DNA of 64,000 nucleotides from Streptomyces sp. 71268 (GCF_029392895.1 NZ_CP114200.1:1579501-1643500); one strand, 5' to 3'. Positions 9,207 through 17,746 are shown, numbered from the stretch's first letter. Program-made: numbers and translations. Notes: a model not told the origin generated them from the sequence alone.

Positions 9207-9297
9207 CAGCCGCTCCTGCCGCCGCGCCTCCTACGCCCGTCGCGAAGCCGACCAGCCTGCCGCCATTTCCAGTCCCCCCTAGGCGGTTTCGTTTGGA

Positions 9298-9810
9298 TCA
9301 GCGGGCGGACCAGAGGAAGATGCCGGCGATGTGGAGTCCGGCGAGGTAGATGGTCGCGGTCTTCTCGTAGCGGGTGGCGATGCCGCGCCACTGCTTCAGG
9401 CGGTTGATGCACCGCTCGACGGTGTTGCGCTGCCTGTACGCCTCGCGGTCGAAGGCCGGAGGTCTGCCGCCTGCCTGTCCGCGCTGCCGCCGGTTGGCCT
9501 GCTGGTCGGCCCGTTCCGGGATCACCGCGCGGATGCCGCGTCTGCGCAGGTGACTGCGGATCGCGCGGGAGGAGTACGCCTTGTCGGCCAGGACCAGGTC
9601 CGGCCTGGTGCGGGGCCGTCCAAGAGGGCGGGGAACGCGCAGGCGGGCCATGACGTCCGTGAAGGCGGGTGCATCTCCGGCCTGTCCGGCGGTGAGGACG
9701 AACACCAGCGGCCGGCACCGGCCGTCGGCCGCAAGGTGGATCTTCGTGGTCAGTCCGCCGCGGGACCGGCCGATGGCGTGATCGTCCGGCTCGCCGGCCG
9801 GGGCCCCTTT
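9298..9810 (-). CDS. IS5-family transposase, OrfB part (copy A, reached by -1 frameshift)
   Basis: The C-terminal catalytic frame, continuous with OrfA after the slip near 9807. It reads GRSRGGLTTKIHLAADG, VFVLTAGQAGDAPAF, then LADKAYSSRAIRSHLRRRGI (second catalytic Asp) and RNTVERCINRLKQWRGIATR (the Y/N-R-E-K region with the catalytic Glu). All DDE residues are present and the end of the frame reaches the left inverted repeat. Taken with OrfA the fusion is about 280 residues, normal for this group, so copy A looks functional. Confidence 0.88.
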   Translation of the reverse strand, partial: KGAPAGEPDDHAIGRSRGGLTTKIHLAADGRCRPLVFVLTAGQAGDAPAFTDVMARLRVPRPLGRPRTRPDLVLADKAYSSRAIRSHLRRRGIRAVIPERADQQANRRQRGQAGGRPPAFDREAYRQRNTVERCINRLKQWRGIATRYEKTATIYLAGLHIAGIFLWSAR

Positions 9811-10142
9811 TTACGGGCCCCGGCCGCATGCTGGTGGGCCCGCACGATCGTGGAGTCCACCGAGACGGCCCGGCTGACGTCTTCGTCCGCATCGGCTTGG
9901 GCCACCAGGGCGGTGAACACCCGCTCCCACGTGCCGTCGACGGCCCACATCCGCAGCCGGTTGTAGACGCCCCGCCAGTTGCCGTACTTCTCCGGCAGGT
10001 GCACCCACTGGGTACCGGTCTGGAACTTGAAGGCGATCGCGTCGATCACCTCACGATGGTCCCGCCAACGGCCACCCCGTTGCGGCGTCCGGTCGGGGAG
10101 CAACGGCTCAATCCGCGCCCACTGCGCATCAGTCAACGGCAC
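9750..10142 (-). CDS. IS5-family transposase, OrfA (copy A)
   Basis: The N-terminal transposase frame. It starts at GTG 10142 inside the element, although the frame is open through the inverted repeat to 10196. It contains LTDAQWARIEPLLPDRTPQ (the DUF4096-type N-terminal domain), VHLPEKYGNWRGVYNRLRMW, and VSVDSTIVRAHQHAAGARK, which holds the first Asp of the DDE triad. A slippery A5G run lies at about 9807-9812 (Arg-Lys-Lys codons). A -1 slip there enters the OrfB frame, while unshifted reading ends at 9750. Produced as a fusion, it would catalyse cut-and-paste of copy A. Confidence 0.88.
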   Translation of the reverse strand: MPLTDAQWARIEPLLPDRTPQRGGRWRDHREVIDAIAFKFQTGTQWVHLPEKYGNWRGVYNRLRMWAVDGTWERVFTALVAQADADEDVSRAVSVDSTIVRAHQHAAGARKKGPRPASRTITPSAGPAAD

Positions 10143-10199
10143 ACCCGGACCAACGACTGACTGATCCAAACGAAACTGCCTAGGACCTGTCGTCAAATG

Positions 10200-10700
10200 T
10201 CACGCCCACATCAGGAGTGATGCGAGGGTGACGGCTGCTTCGTAGGACTGGGCGGTCTTGTCGTATCGGGTGGCGATGCGCGCCACTGTTTCAGGCGGTT
10301 GAAGCACCGTTCCACGACGTTGCGGTGCTTGTAGACCTCGCGGTCGAAGGCCGGCGGGCGGCCTCCGCGGCTGCCGCGCCGGGACCGGTTGCGGACCTGG
10401 TCGGCCCGCTCGGGAATCGTGTGCGGGATGCCGCGGCGACGGAGCCAGGTACGGATCGCTTTCGAGCTGTAGCCCTTGTCGCCCATGACATGATCGGGTC
10501 GGGTGCGGGGTCGACCGGGTCGGATCCGGGGCACCCGGATCGCTTCCATCACGGCGGTGAACTGGGCACAGTCGTTGGTGTTCCCGCCCGTCACGAGGAA
10601 GGCGAGAGGACGGCCCCGACCGTCGCAGGCCAGGTGAATCTTGCTGGTCAAACCGCCTCGGGAGCGGCCGAGTGCCGGGTCTTGGAGCCCCCTTTTCGGG
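10200..10700 (-). pseudogene. IS5-family transposase OrfB (copy B), frameshifted near its end
   Basis: After the expected slip the frame reads GRSRGGLTSKIHLACDG, DHVMGDKGYSSKAIRTWLRR (second Asp) and RNVVERCFNRLKQWR (catalytic Glu). Near 10277-10283 one base is missing relative to copy A: the codons for QWR-GIATRY become CGC-GCATC. The natural end, IATRYDKTAQSYEAAVTLAS, therefore continues in another frame to 10200. The last 25 or so residues are scrambled in translation, so copy B is probably defective unless the loss is a sequencing error. Confidence 0.78.
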
Positions 10701-11046
10701 CCCCGGCCGCGTGCTGGTGTGCCCGGACGATGGTGGAGTCGACCGACACCAGCCACTCGATGTCACCCGCCGCGTCCGCCTTGGCCTGGGCGGCCCGCAG
10801 CATCCGGTCGAACGTCCCGTCCGCCGCCCACCTGCGAAAACGCGTATGCAGCGTCGCCCACGGACCATAGCGCTCGGGCACATCCCGCCAGGCCGTCCCG
10901 GTCCTGAACTTCCACACGATCCCATTCAGGACCCTGCGGTCGTCCAGCCGCTTGCGTCCCCGCAACGACTCGGGCAGCAGCGGCCGGACGAACTCCCACT
11001 CGGCATCGGACAGTTCATGGCGACGTATCACGACACCATGATCCAC
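10648..11046 (-). CDS. IS5-family transposase, OrfA (copy B)
   Basis: 132 codons from GTG 11046. The content is ELSDAEWEFVRPLLPESLRG, then GTAWRDVPERYGPWATLHTR and VSVDSTIVRAHQHAAGARK with the first DDE Asp. An AAAA-GGGGG run at 10688-10696 is the likely -1 slip site into the OrfB frame, in the same place as in copy A. The OrfA frame itself is intact. Confidence 0.85.
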   Translation of the reverse strand: MDHGVVIRRHELSDAEWEFVRPLLPESLRGRKRLDDRRVLNGIVWKFRTGTAWRDVPERYGPWATLHTRFRRWAADGTFDRMLRAAQAKADAAGDIEWLVSVDSTIVRAHQHAAGARKGGSKTRHSAAPEAV

Positions 11047-11076
11047 CAGACAAGATCATTTGAAGACACCGCCTAG

Positions 11077-11420
11077 AACGCGGAGTGACGATGATAGGAC
11101 GGTCCGCCATTGAGGCGGCAGGGCGCGCACCCGCCGGCCCGGGCGCTACCACCGCGTTCGGTACGCCTCCGCACACCCTGAGGCCACCCCTCCGCGCCGC
11201 GTCGTGCTCGCCCTCGTGGCCAGGGTGAGCCTTGGCCTCGTATCGGGGGAAGAGGGCCTTTTCAGCCGCAATGGCCGCGATGGGCGTGGCGGCCGTCGTC
11301 GGCGCCACGGCCGCCATGGGCGGCACGCGGCACCGCGTGCCGCCCGCGCGCGGGGTCCTGGTGGGCGGGAAAGAGGGTCCGCAGGTGTGAAAACCCCCGG
11401 GTGCGTCTACTCGTAGAGGC
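11077..11420. other. 344-bp intergenic stretch right of the IS pair
   Basis: No frame here encodes a recognisable protein. The first part would have been contiguous with the upstream region of the helicase gene before the insertions. It is GC-rich with CGGC-type runs (about 11290-11350), and no clear promoter was found. Confidence 0.45.
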
Positions 11421-11648
11421 ATGGACGACAAGAACCCCGATCCGGACCCGCGGACGACACCGGGTCTCGAACCCGGTGGGTCGGTGCCTCCCGGGGAGAC
11501 GCCGCCCGCCGAGGGCAGCACCCCCGACGCCGGGCCCGAGGAGACGCACAATCCGACGACCGGATGGGCCAAGGCACCGGTGTTCCTGATCGGGCTGCTG
11601 GTGTTGGCCGCGGTGGTGTACTTCGTCGCCCGCATCTGGCTCCAGTGA
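11421..11648 (+). CDS. DUF6480 family small membrane protein
   Basis: 75 residues. The N terminus is acidic and Pro-rich (NPDPDPRTTPGLEPGGSVPP, then GETPPAEGS), a pattern I recall as the signature of DUF6480. The C terminus is one transmembrane helix (VFLIGLLVLAAVVYFVARIW, residues about 53-72). It is a small single-pass protein of unknown function, common in streptomycetes. It stands alone between the IS pair and the glycan locus. Confidence 0.85.
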   Translation: MDDKNPDPDPRTTPGLEPGGSVPPGETPPAEGSTPDAGPEETHNPTTGWAKAPVFLIGLLVLAAVVYFVARIWLQ

Positions 11649-11793
11649 CACCGCCGCGCGGGCCCCGTGGCCGCCCCTGCCGCCCCCGGGCCACGGGCGG
11701 CCGGCGCCCGAAACGTGCCCGGGCGTGGGCCCGGCCCGCCTTCGGCGCGCGTGGCGGCCACGACCCGAGTCCGTCGATCCCCGAGGACCGCGC

Positions 11794-12720
11794 ATGAGCG
11801 AGCACCGGATCACCGTCGTGGTGATCACCCACAACCGCCGGGCCGAACTCCTGCACACCCTGGAGCGGCTCACCGCGCTGCCGGAGCGGCCACCGGTGAT
11901 CGTGGTCGACAACGCCTCGACCGACGGTACGGCCGCCGCGGTACGGGCCCACCGGCCGTCGGTGCGGCTGGTCGAGCCCGGTCGGAACCTGGGGGCGGTC
12001 GGCCGGAACCTGGCCGCGCGCCTGGTCGGCACGGACTACATCGCCTTCTGCGACGACGACTCGTGGTGGGAGCCGGGCTCCCTGACGGCCGCGGCCGACC
12101 TGCTCGACGCCCACCCCGGGCTCGCCTCCGTCACCGCGCGCATCCTCGTCCACCCGCCGCTGACCGACGGGGGCGAGCCGGCGGGGGAACCGTTCGAGGA
12201 CCCGATCGTCAGCGAGCTGCGCGACTCGCCGCTGGAGGGCCCGGGCTGGCTGCCCGGCCCGGCGCTGGGGTCGTTCCTGGCCGCCGCCACCGTGCTGCGC
12301 GCCGACGCCTTCCGCGCGGCGGGCGGCTTCTCGCCACGGCTGTGGCTCGGCGGCGAGGAGGAGCTGCTCGCCGCCGACCTGGCCGCCCGTGGCTGGTGGC
12401 TCGCCTACGCGCGGGAGCTGACGATCCACCACCGGCCGTCCGCGAGCCGCGACGCGCGGCTGCGCCGCCGCCACGGGATCCGGAACACCCTGTGGTTCGC
12501 CTGGCTGCGCCGCTCGGCGCCGGCCGCGCTGCGCCGTACCGCCCACCTCGCGGCGACGGTGCCGCGCGACGCGACCTCCGTGCGCGCCGTGGGCGAGGCG
12601 CTGGCCGGGCTGCCCTGGGTGGTCCGCGAGCGCCGGCCGCTGCCGGCCTCGGTGGAGCGCCGCCTGGCCCTCCTGGAGGCGCCGCAGAACGCGTCGTCGG
12701 CCCGCCGCTACGTCGGCTGA
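11794..12720 (+). CDS. GT2-family glycosyltransferase
   Basis: 308 residues from ATG 11794, where the GT-A fold begins. It opens MSEHRITVVVITHNRRAELL, followed by VIVVDNASTDGTAAAV (nucleotide-sugar binding) and FCDDDSWWEPGSL with the metal-binding DxD-type acidic cluster. GGEEELLAADLAARGWWLAY near residue 190 is the catalytic-side ED motif. It is clearly paralogous to the GT2 at 27865: both share RNLGAVGR and DDDSWWEPG. It transfers a sugar from a nucleotide donor onto an acceptor in the cytoplasm. It precedes the pyruvyl transferase gene by about 60 bp, probably in one transcript. Donor and acceptor are unknown. Confidence 0.9.
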   Translation: MSEHRITVVVITHNRRAELLHTLERLTALPERPPVIVVDNASTDGTAAAVRAHRPSVRLVEPGRNLGAVGRNLAARLVGTDYIAFCDDDSWWEPGSLTAAADLLDAHPGLASVTARILVHPPLTDGGEPAGEPFEDPIVSELRDSPLEGPGWLPGPALGSFLAAATVLRADAFRAAGGFSPRLWLGGEEELLAADLAARGWWLAYARELTIHHRPSASRDARLRRRHGIRNTLWFAWLRRSAPAALRRTAHLAATVPRDATSVRAVGEALAGLPWVVRERRPLPASVERRLALLEAPQNASSARRYVG

Positions 12721-12778
12721 CCGGCGGGTTCCAGCAGCGCACCGACGACGGCCGGTGCCGGCCCCAAGGAGTTGACCC

Positions 12779-13708
12779 GTGCCCCGAACCCTGCTGACCG
12801 GCTGGTTCAGCTTCCTGCACGGCGAGGTCACCGCGGGTGACCTGCTCGTCGCCGACGTGGTGCGCGACGCGCTGCGCGGGGCGTCGATCCCGTACGACAC
12901 TGCCTGGTCCCCGACCTTCCGGCCGGCGGGGTTGCACCTGGAGAACGTGGACCCGGCCGCGTACACGCACCTGGTCTTCGCGTGCGGGCCGTTGCACTCG
13001 CGGCGCCCCCCGGTCGACGGCGTCCCTGCGCCGCTCCTCGACCTGCACCGGCGCTTCGCCGACTGCCGGCGCATCGCCGTCGGGGTGTCCGTGGTGGATC
13101 CGGCCGACCCGGCGGTCACCGGGTTCGACGTGGTGTTGGCGCGCGACGAGGCGGCGGCCGCGGGTGCGCCGGATCTGAGCCGGCACGCGCCGCCGCCACG
13201 GGTGGTGCCGGTGGTCGGCGTGGTGGTGACCGAGGGCCAGCACGAGTACGGCGCGCGCCGGCGCCACGAGGAGGTGGCGCGGGTCATCGAGGCGTGGGCC
13301 GGCGGGCTCGACGCCGCGCGGCTGCCGCTCGACACCCGGTTGGACGCCGACGACTGGCGGCTGCCGGCCAGCCCGGACCAGGTGCACGCGGTCTTCGCCC
13401 GGCTGGACGCCGTGGTGACCACCCGGCTGCACGGGCTGGTGTTGGGGCTGCGGGCCGGGACGCCGGTGTTGGCCGTCGATCCGGTGGCGGGCAGCGCGAA
13501 GGTCAGCGCCCAGGCCGCGGCGCTCGGCTGGCCGATGGTGCTGCCGGCCGAGCGGGCGACGGCGGCCGAACTCGACCAGGCGCTGGACTGGTGCCTGAGC
13601 CCGGCCGGGCGCGCCCGGGCACGGGAGCTGGCCCACTCCGCCGGCGCGCCCACGGACCCGGGCCTCCTCGCCGACCTGCTGCGCCACCTCGCTCCTGGTC
13701 AGGAGTGA
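12779..13708 (+). CDS. Polysaccharide pyruvyl transferase family protein
   Basis: 309 residues starting at GTG 12779 with AAGGAG eight bases upstream. It begins TLLTGWFSFLHGEVTAGDLL. The C-terminal part has the family signature VFARLDAVVTTRLHGLVLGL with GTPVLAVDPVAGSAKV after it (residues about 205-250), which resembles the WcaK/CsaB active region. Known members move pyruvate from phosphoenolpyruvate to glycan hydroxyls to make ketals, and many homologues are uncharacterised. It follows the GT2 gene, so a role in decorating the same glycan is likely. Confidence 0.85.
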   Translation: MPRTLLTGWFSFLHGEVTAGDLLVADVVRDALRGASIPYDTAWSPTFRPAGLHLENVDPAAYTHLVFACGPLHSRRPPVDGVPAPLLDLHRRFADCRRIAVGVSVVDPADPAVTGFDVVLARDEAAAAGAPDLSRHAPPPRVVPVVGVVVTEGQHEYGARRRHEEVARVIEAWAGGLDAARLPLDTRLDADDWRLPASPDQVHAVFARLDAVVTTRLHGLVLGLRAGTPVLAVDPVAGSAKVSAQAAALGWPMVLPAERATAAELDQALDWCLSPAGRARARELAHSAGAPTDPGLLADLLRHLAPGQE

Positions 13709-13835
13709 CGGGTGGCCGGGCGTGGCGGGCGGCGCGTCCCGCCCGCCAGGGCGCTGGCCCGCCACGGCGCGGGCCCACCGCCCCTACGCGGGGCTCAGCG
13801 CCGCTGCGCGGGCCCGGGACCCGCGCGGTCCGCGC

Positions 13836-15359
13836 TCAGGCGGCCTGGCCCAAGGCGGCCTGGGAGCCGACGGACGGGCGCGGTGCGAGCCGGCCGGCCT
13901 CCCAGGTCGTGAGCAGGCGGGAGCGGAGCAGGGTGCCCGCGCCCACCGCGCCGGCGACGAGCAGTCCGCCGACGACCAGGGCGCCCCGGGCCCCGGCGAA
14001 CTCCATCAGCAGGCCGAGCAGCGGCGGGCCGACCAGGCCCCAGCCGGTGCTGGCGCTGCGCCACACGCCGAGTACCCGGCCCCGCATGTACGGCGGCGGG
14101 TCGGTCTGCAGGACGGTGGTCCCGGCCGTGTCGGAGACGGATTCCACCATGGCCATCGGCAGCACCAGCAGGAGCAGCAGGAACAGTGAGGGGGAGAACC
14201 CGGCGGCGATCTGGAGCACCGCGCCGGCGGCGGTCAGCGTGCCGACCAGTCGTACGGAGGGGTTCTGCATGCGGCCGGCGAGCACGGCGCCGGCGATGCC
14301 GCCCACGGCCAGCACCGTGGAGACCGTGCCGAAGTCGGCGGCGCTGCCGTGCAGCGCGCCGGTGACCAGCACCGCGAGCGTCAGCCCGTAGTTGCGGCCG
14401 AAGATGGCGCCCAGGCCCGTGATGACGGCCAGCGCCACCAGGCGCGGCCTGCGCAGGAAGAAGGACAGCCCCTCGCGGGCGGTCATCCGCGCCGCGGCGC
14501 TCTCCTTGGCCGCCTGGTCCACGGACGCCGTCCGGTCGGAGGCGGTGTCCGGCTCCGCCGGCTCGGGCGGCGCGAAGCGCAGGAAGGGGATGACGGCGGC
14601 GACGAAGAGGAACGACAGCCCGTTGGTGACGTAGGCCGCGGCGGTGCCGAACACCCCGATGGCCACGCCGGCCGCCGCCGTGCCGACGAGGCGGCCGACG
14701 CTGTGCACGACCGAGCCGAGGGCGATGGCGGACGGCACGTCCTTCCTGGCCACCAGGTCGTTGCCGAGCAGGGCGGTCGCCGGGCCGTCGATCGTGGCGA
14801 CCAGACCGGTGACGACCGCGAGGGCCATCAGCAGCCCCACGTTGAGCTGGTCGCAGGCGACCAGTACGGCGGTGGTGAAGGCCACGGCGCCAAGCACGGC
14901 CTGGCTGACGGCGGCGGTCATCCTCCGGGGCCAGCGGTCGACCGCCGCGCCGCCGAACACGCCGAGCAGCAGCCCGGGCCCGGCCTGCGCGGAGAGCGAG
15001 AGGCCGGTCGCCGCGGCGGAGCCGGTGACCTGGAGCACGAGCAGGTTCTGCACGGTGAGCTGCATCCAGGTGCCCGCGTTGGACACCAGGTTGGCCAGCG
15101 ACCACCAGCGCATGCTCGGGTAGCGCAGGCAGCGCCAGGGCGAGCGCTCGGGCGCCGCGCCCCGGTCGCCACGGCCCAGCGCGCCCCGGCGCCCGAGGCG
15201 GGCGCGGGCGCGCTCCGTACGGGAGGGGGCGTGCGCGGGGGCGGGCGTGGCGTCGGGGTCGGCGACGGCGCGGGCCGTGCCGCGGGGGTCGTCAAGGCTC
15301 GCGTCGGGCGCCGGGGCGGGCGCGGGCACGCGGGCGAGAGCGGAGACAGAGAGGGACAC
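13836..15359 (-). CDS. MFS transporter (EntS/tetracycline-type efflux)
   Basis: 507 residues from GTG 15359. A Pro/Ala-rich cytoplasmic N terminus of about 75 residues precedes twelve predicted membrane segments (for example LLLGVFGGAAVDRWPRRMTA with the MFS loop motif, and LFLLLLLVLPMAMVESVSDT). A central soluble loop is near residue 250. The layout matches the MFS_3 branch, whose members export siderophores or drugs. It is convergent with the pyruvyl transferase gene and may not belong to the glycan locus. The substrate is unknown. Confidence 0.88.
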   Translation of the reverse strand: MSLSVSALARVPAPAPAPDASLDDPRGTARAVADPDATPAPAHAPSRTERARARLGRRGALGRGDRGAAPERSPWRCLRYPSMRWWSLANLVSNAGTWMQLTVQNLLVLQVTGSAAATGLSLSAQAGPGLLLGVFGGAAVDRWPRRMTAAVSQAVLGAVAFTTAVLVACDQLNVGLLMALAVVTGLVATIDGPATALLGNDLVARKDVPSAIALGSVVHSVGRLVGTAAAGVAIGVFGTAAAYVTNGLSFLFVAAVIPFLRFAPPEPAEPDTASDRTASVDQAAKESAAARMTAREGLSFFLRRPRLVALAVITGLGAIFGRNYGLTLAVLVTGALHGSAADFGTVSTVLAVGGIAGAVLAGRMQNPSVRLVGTLTAAGAVLQIAAGFSPSLFLLLLLVLPMAMVESVSDTAGTTVLQTDPPPYMRGRVLGVWRSASTGWGLVGPPLLGLLMEFAGARGALVVGGLLVAGAVGAGTLLRSRLLTTWEAGRLAPRPSVGSQAALGQAA

Positions 15360-15844
15360 GTCGGCACGTTTCGTGAAGAGCCCAGCAGGCTCGGAGAACG
15401 GACTCGGGTGACGGGGCCCGCCGTGCGGTCGTGGCCGCGGCGGCCGGGCTGCTGCTGTGCGTGGGACGGAATCGATCGGTCCACCGCGCTCAGCGAGGGC
15501 CCCACTGTCACAGACGACGGCGGCCCGCCGCTGTGACCCGGACCTCCCTCTCGCCGGCGCAGGGGCCGGTACCCCCGCGTTTCCGGGGACTGAACGGGTG
15601 CGTGCCCTTGGTCACAAGGCCCGTCGGGGTGGTTGCGACCGCCCGCACGAGGCCCCGCCGACCAGCCCCGCGACCCACGGCACGCGGCACCTGACGCGGC
15701 GCCGCGTGCGTCCGGGCGTACGGGCGTACGCACGGCGGTACGGGGTGGCGTACGACCCGCCTACGCACCGTTATCCCCGTGAGACGCATCGCGACTCACC
15801 CGCTTGGCCCGCGTGAACCGTGTGGGGCGGGTACTCCGGCAGGC
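15360..15844. other. 485-bp divergent intergenic region
   Basis: Separates the divergent MFS pump and flavodoxin-like genes. No protein-coding content is recognisable. Around 15712-15765 the motif GTACG or GGCGTACG recurs at least four times, possibly regulatory. Ordinary promoter boxes are not clear. Confidence 0.45.
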
Positions 15845-16450
15845 ATGAAGGCACTCGTGATCAACTGCACCCTCAAACCGACCCCCGCCCCCTCCAACAC
15901 CGAGGCGCTGGCCGCCGTGGTGGTGGCGGAGTGCGCTCGCCGAGGGGTGCCGTCCGAGGTCGTACGGGCGGTCGACCTCCAGCTCACCCCCGGCGTCGAG
16001 CGGGACATGGGCGGCGACGACCAGTGGCCGACCGTGCACGAGCACATCCTCGCCTCGGAGATCCTCATCATCGCGTCGCCCACCTGGCTCGGGCGGCCCT
16101 CGTCGGTGGCGCAGCGGGTCCTGGAGCGGATGGACTCGATGCTCAGCGAGACCGACGACGCCGGCAGGCCGGTGGCGTTCAACCGGGTCGCGGGCGTCGT
16201 GGTGACGGGCAACGAGGACGGCGCGCACCACGTGATCAGCGAGATCAGCGGGGCGCTGGTGGACATCGGGTTCACGGTGCCCGGCCAGTCGTGGACGTAC
16301 TGGCACCTCGGGCCCGGGCCCGGGCCCGACTTCCTGGACGACGAGCGTGGGCACGACTGGGCGCGGTCGACCGGCAAGGCCATGGCCGCGAACCTGATCG
16401 GAGTAGCGGAGGCGCTCAGCGTCCGGCCGCTCGGCCCGCCGCCTTCCTGA
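15845..16450 (+). CDS. Flavodoxin-like NAD(P)H:FMN reductase family protein
   Basis: 201 residues. The start MKALVINCTLKPTPAPSNTE is the FMN-phosphate loop of the NADPH-dependent FMN reductase/flavodoxin-2 fold. EILIIASPTWLGRPSSVAQ near residue 80 and VVTGNEDGAHHVISEISGAL near residue 120 are the other two flavin-contact loops. Such enzymes reduce FMN, quinones or azo compounds with NAD(P)H. ATG 15845 is preceded by only a weak ribosome site (GGCAGGC). The gene stands alone between the MFS gene and the large glycan operon. Confidence 0.87.
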   Translation: MKALVINCTLKPTPAPSNTEALAAVVVAECARRGVPSEVVRAVDLQLTPGVERDMGGDDQWPTVHEHILASEILIIASPTWLGRPSSVAQRVLERMDSMLSETDDAGRPVAFNRVAGVVVTGNEDGAHHVISEISGALVDIGFTVPGQSWTYWHLGPGPGPDFLDDERGHDWARSTGKAMAANLIGVAEALSVRPLGPPPS

Positions 16451-16535
16451 GCGCCGGCCGGCCGCCGTCCCGGCTCCGCGCGCCGCCGGCGCGGCCCGCC
16501 GCGTGCCGCTCGGACCGGGGTGGGGCGATCCGGCA

Positions 16536-16549
16536 GTGTCGCGCGACAC
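16536..16549. promoter_or_regulatory. 14-bp perfect palindrome upstream of the glycan operon
   Basis: GTGTCGCGCGACAC lies about 150 bp upstream of the first gene of the heptose/glycan operon. A perfect palindrome in an intergenic region suggests a dimeric-regulator site, but chance is not negligible in GC-rich DNA. Confidence 0.4.
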
Positions 16550-16699
16550 ATCCACTCATGTCAGTCTGAAAGCTGTTTAGGCCCGTTTGTTGGGGTTTTT
16601 CGCCTCGCGCGACGACACCCTCAGCATGCACGAGCACCATGCCCGGGCCGGCCGTCACCCCCGCGACCGGCCAATCCGCCCGGCACCGAAGGAGGGCAC

Positions 16700-17662
16700 A
16701 TGAACACCTCTGTCGCACCCCGCTGGCGCCACGCCGTCGTCACCGGAGGCGCCGGCTTCGTCGGCTCTCACCTGTGCGCCGCGCTCCTTGACCAGGGCAC
16801 GGAGGTCACCTGCATCGACGACCTCAGCACCGGGGCGCGGCAGAACATAGCGCCCTTCCTCGGCAGCCAGCGGTTCACCTTCCAACGCGCCAACGCCTGC
16901 CGGCCATTGGAGGTCGACCGGCCGGTGGACCTCGTCCTGCACTTCGCCTCCCCCGCCTCCCCCGCGGACTACCTGCGGCTGCCCGTCCACACGCTGGAGA
17001 CCGGCAGCCTGGGCACGCGCAACGCGCTCGCCCTGGCCCGCGACCACCAGGCGCGCTTCGTGCTGGCCTCCACCTCGGAGGTCTACGGGGACCCGCAGCG
17101 CCACCCGCAGAGCGAGGACTACTGGGGCAACGTCAACCCGGTGGGCCCACGCAGCGTCTACGACGAGGCCAAGCGCTTCGGTGAGGCGCTGACCACCGCC
17201 GAGGCGGGGGTGAACGGCGTCGACACCGGCATCGTGCGGCTGTTCAACACCTACGGCCCGCGCATGCGCGGGTACGACGGCCGGGCCGTGCCCACCTTCA
17301 TCCGGCAGGCGCTGGCCGGCGAGCCGCTCACGGTCACCGGGGACGGCCGGCAGACGCGTTCGCTGTGCTACGTGGACGACACCGTGCGCGGCATCCTCGC
17401 CGCCGCCGCGTCCGACCTGCGCGGCCCGGTCAACCTCGGCAACCCGGTCGAGATCACGATGCTCGAACTCGCGCACCTGGTCGTTGAGTTGGCCGAGTCC
17501 CGGTCCACCGTCCGGTTCATCGAACGGCCCACCGACGACCCGGCCGTGCGCTGCCCCGACATCACGTTGGCCCGCGGCAAGCTCCAGTGGGAGCCGCGCG
17601 TCACCGCGCACGAGGGCCTGCGCCGCACCATCGGCTGGTTCCGCCAGCGGCTCGCCGCCTGA
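16700..17662 (+). CDS. NAD-dependent epimerase/dehydratase, UDP-glucuronate decarboxylase-like
   Basis: 320 residues of the extended short-chain dehydrogenase fold. TGGAGFVGSHLCAALL (residues 15-30) binds NAD, DDLSTGARQN contacts the adenosine, and YDEAKRFGEAL holds the catalytic Tyr-x3-Lys. YGPRMRGYDGRAVPTFIRQA with GDGRQTRSLCYVDD closely follows the UDP-xylose synthase (UXS) pattern. The expected reaction is UDP-glucuronate to UDP-xylose via a 4-keto intermediate; dTDP-glucose 4,6-dehydratase activity is less likely. ATG 16700 has GGAGGG upstream. It is the first gene of the operon and could supply a pentose donor to the glycosyltransferases downstream. Confidence 0.87.
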   Translation: MNTSVAPRWRHAVVTGGAGFVGSHLCAALLDQGTEVTCIDDLSTGARQNIAPFLGSQRFTFQRANACRPLEVDRPVDLVLHFASPASPADYLRLPVHTLETGSLGTRNALALARDHQARFVLASTSEVYGDPQRHPQSEDYWGNVNPVGPRSVYDEAKRFGEALTTAEAGVNGVDTGIVRLFNTYGPRMRGYDGRAVPTFIRQALAGEPLTVTGDGRQTRSLCYVDDTVRGILAAAASDLRGPVNLGNPVEITMLELAHLVVELAESRSTVRFIERPTDDPAVRCPDITLARGKLQWEPRVTAHEGLRRTIGWFRQRLAA

Positions 17663-17746
17663 CCGGCCTGCCGGCCACCGCCCCGGCCGTTGCCCCCCCC
17701 GCCGACCCGGCGACACCGTCGCCTTCGCCGAAAGGCCCCCGGTCCT

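Larger units (their letters stand above)
9282..10180 (-). mobile_element. IS5-family insertion sequence (copy A), 899 bp
   Basis: Bounded by 19-bp inverted repeats that differ at one base: GGCGGTTTCGTTTGGATCA at 9282-9300, and the complement of GGCAGTTTCGTTTGGATCA at 10162-10180. A TA duplication flanks it at 9280-9281 and 10181-10182, within CTAG at both ends, as known for the IS427 branch of the IS5 family. It carries two overlapping transposase frames on the minus strand joined by a probable -1 frameshift. It directly abuts a second IS5-type element. Confidence 0.93.
10183..11073 (-). mobile_element. IS5-family insertion sequence (copy B), 891 bp
   Basis: Ends are inferred from imperfect inverted repeats. 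The left end begins GGACCTGTCGTCAAATG at 10183 and the complement of the right end reads GGCGGTGTCTTCAAATG to 11073; 13 of 17 positions agree. TA duplications sit at 10181-10182 (shared with copy A) and 11074-11075, again within CTAG. It has its own two-frame transposase, only moderately similar to that of copy A, so it is a different element rather than a duplication. Confidence 0.85.

Noticed and set aside
9233..9300. Helicase N terminus ending inside the insertion sequence, that is, gene disruption by the IS
   Set aside because: An ATG with a ribosome site is still present outside the element, so the insertion did not cut the coding region; the problem is the TAG, not the insertion point.
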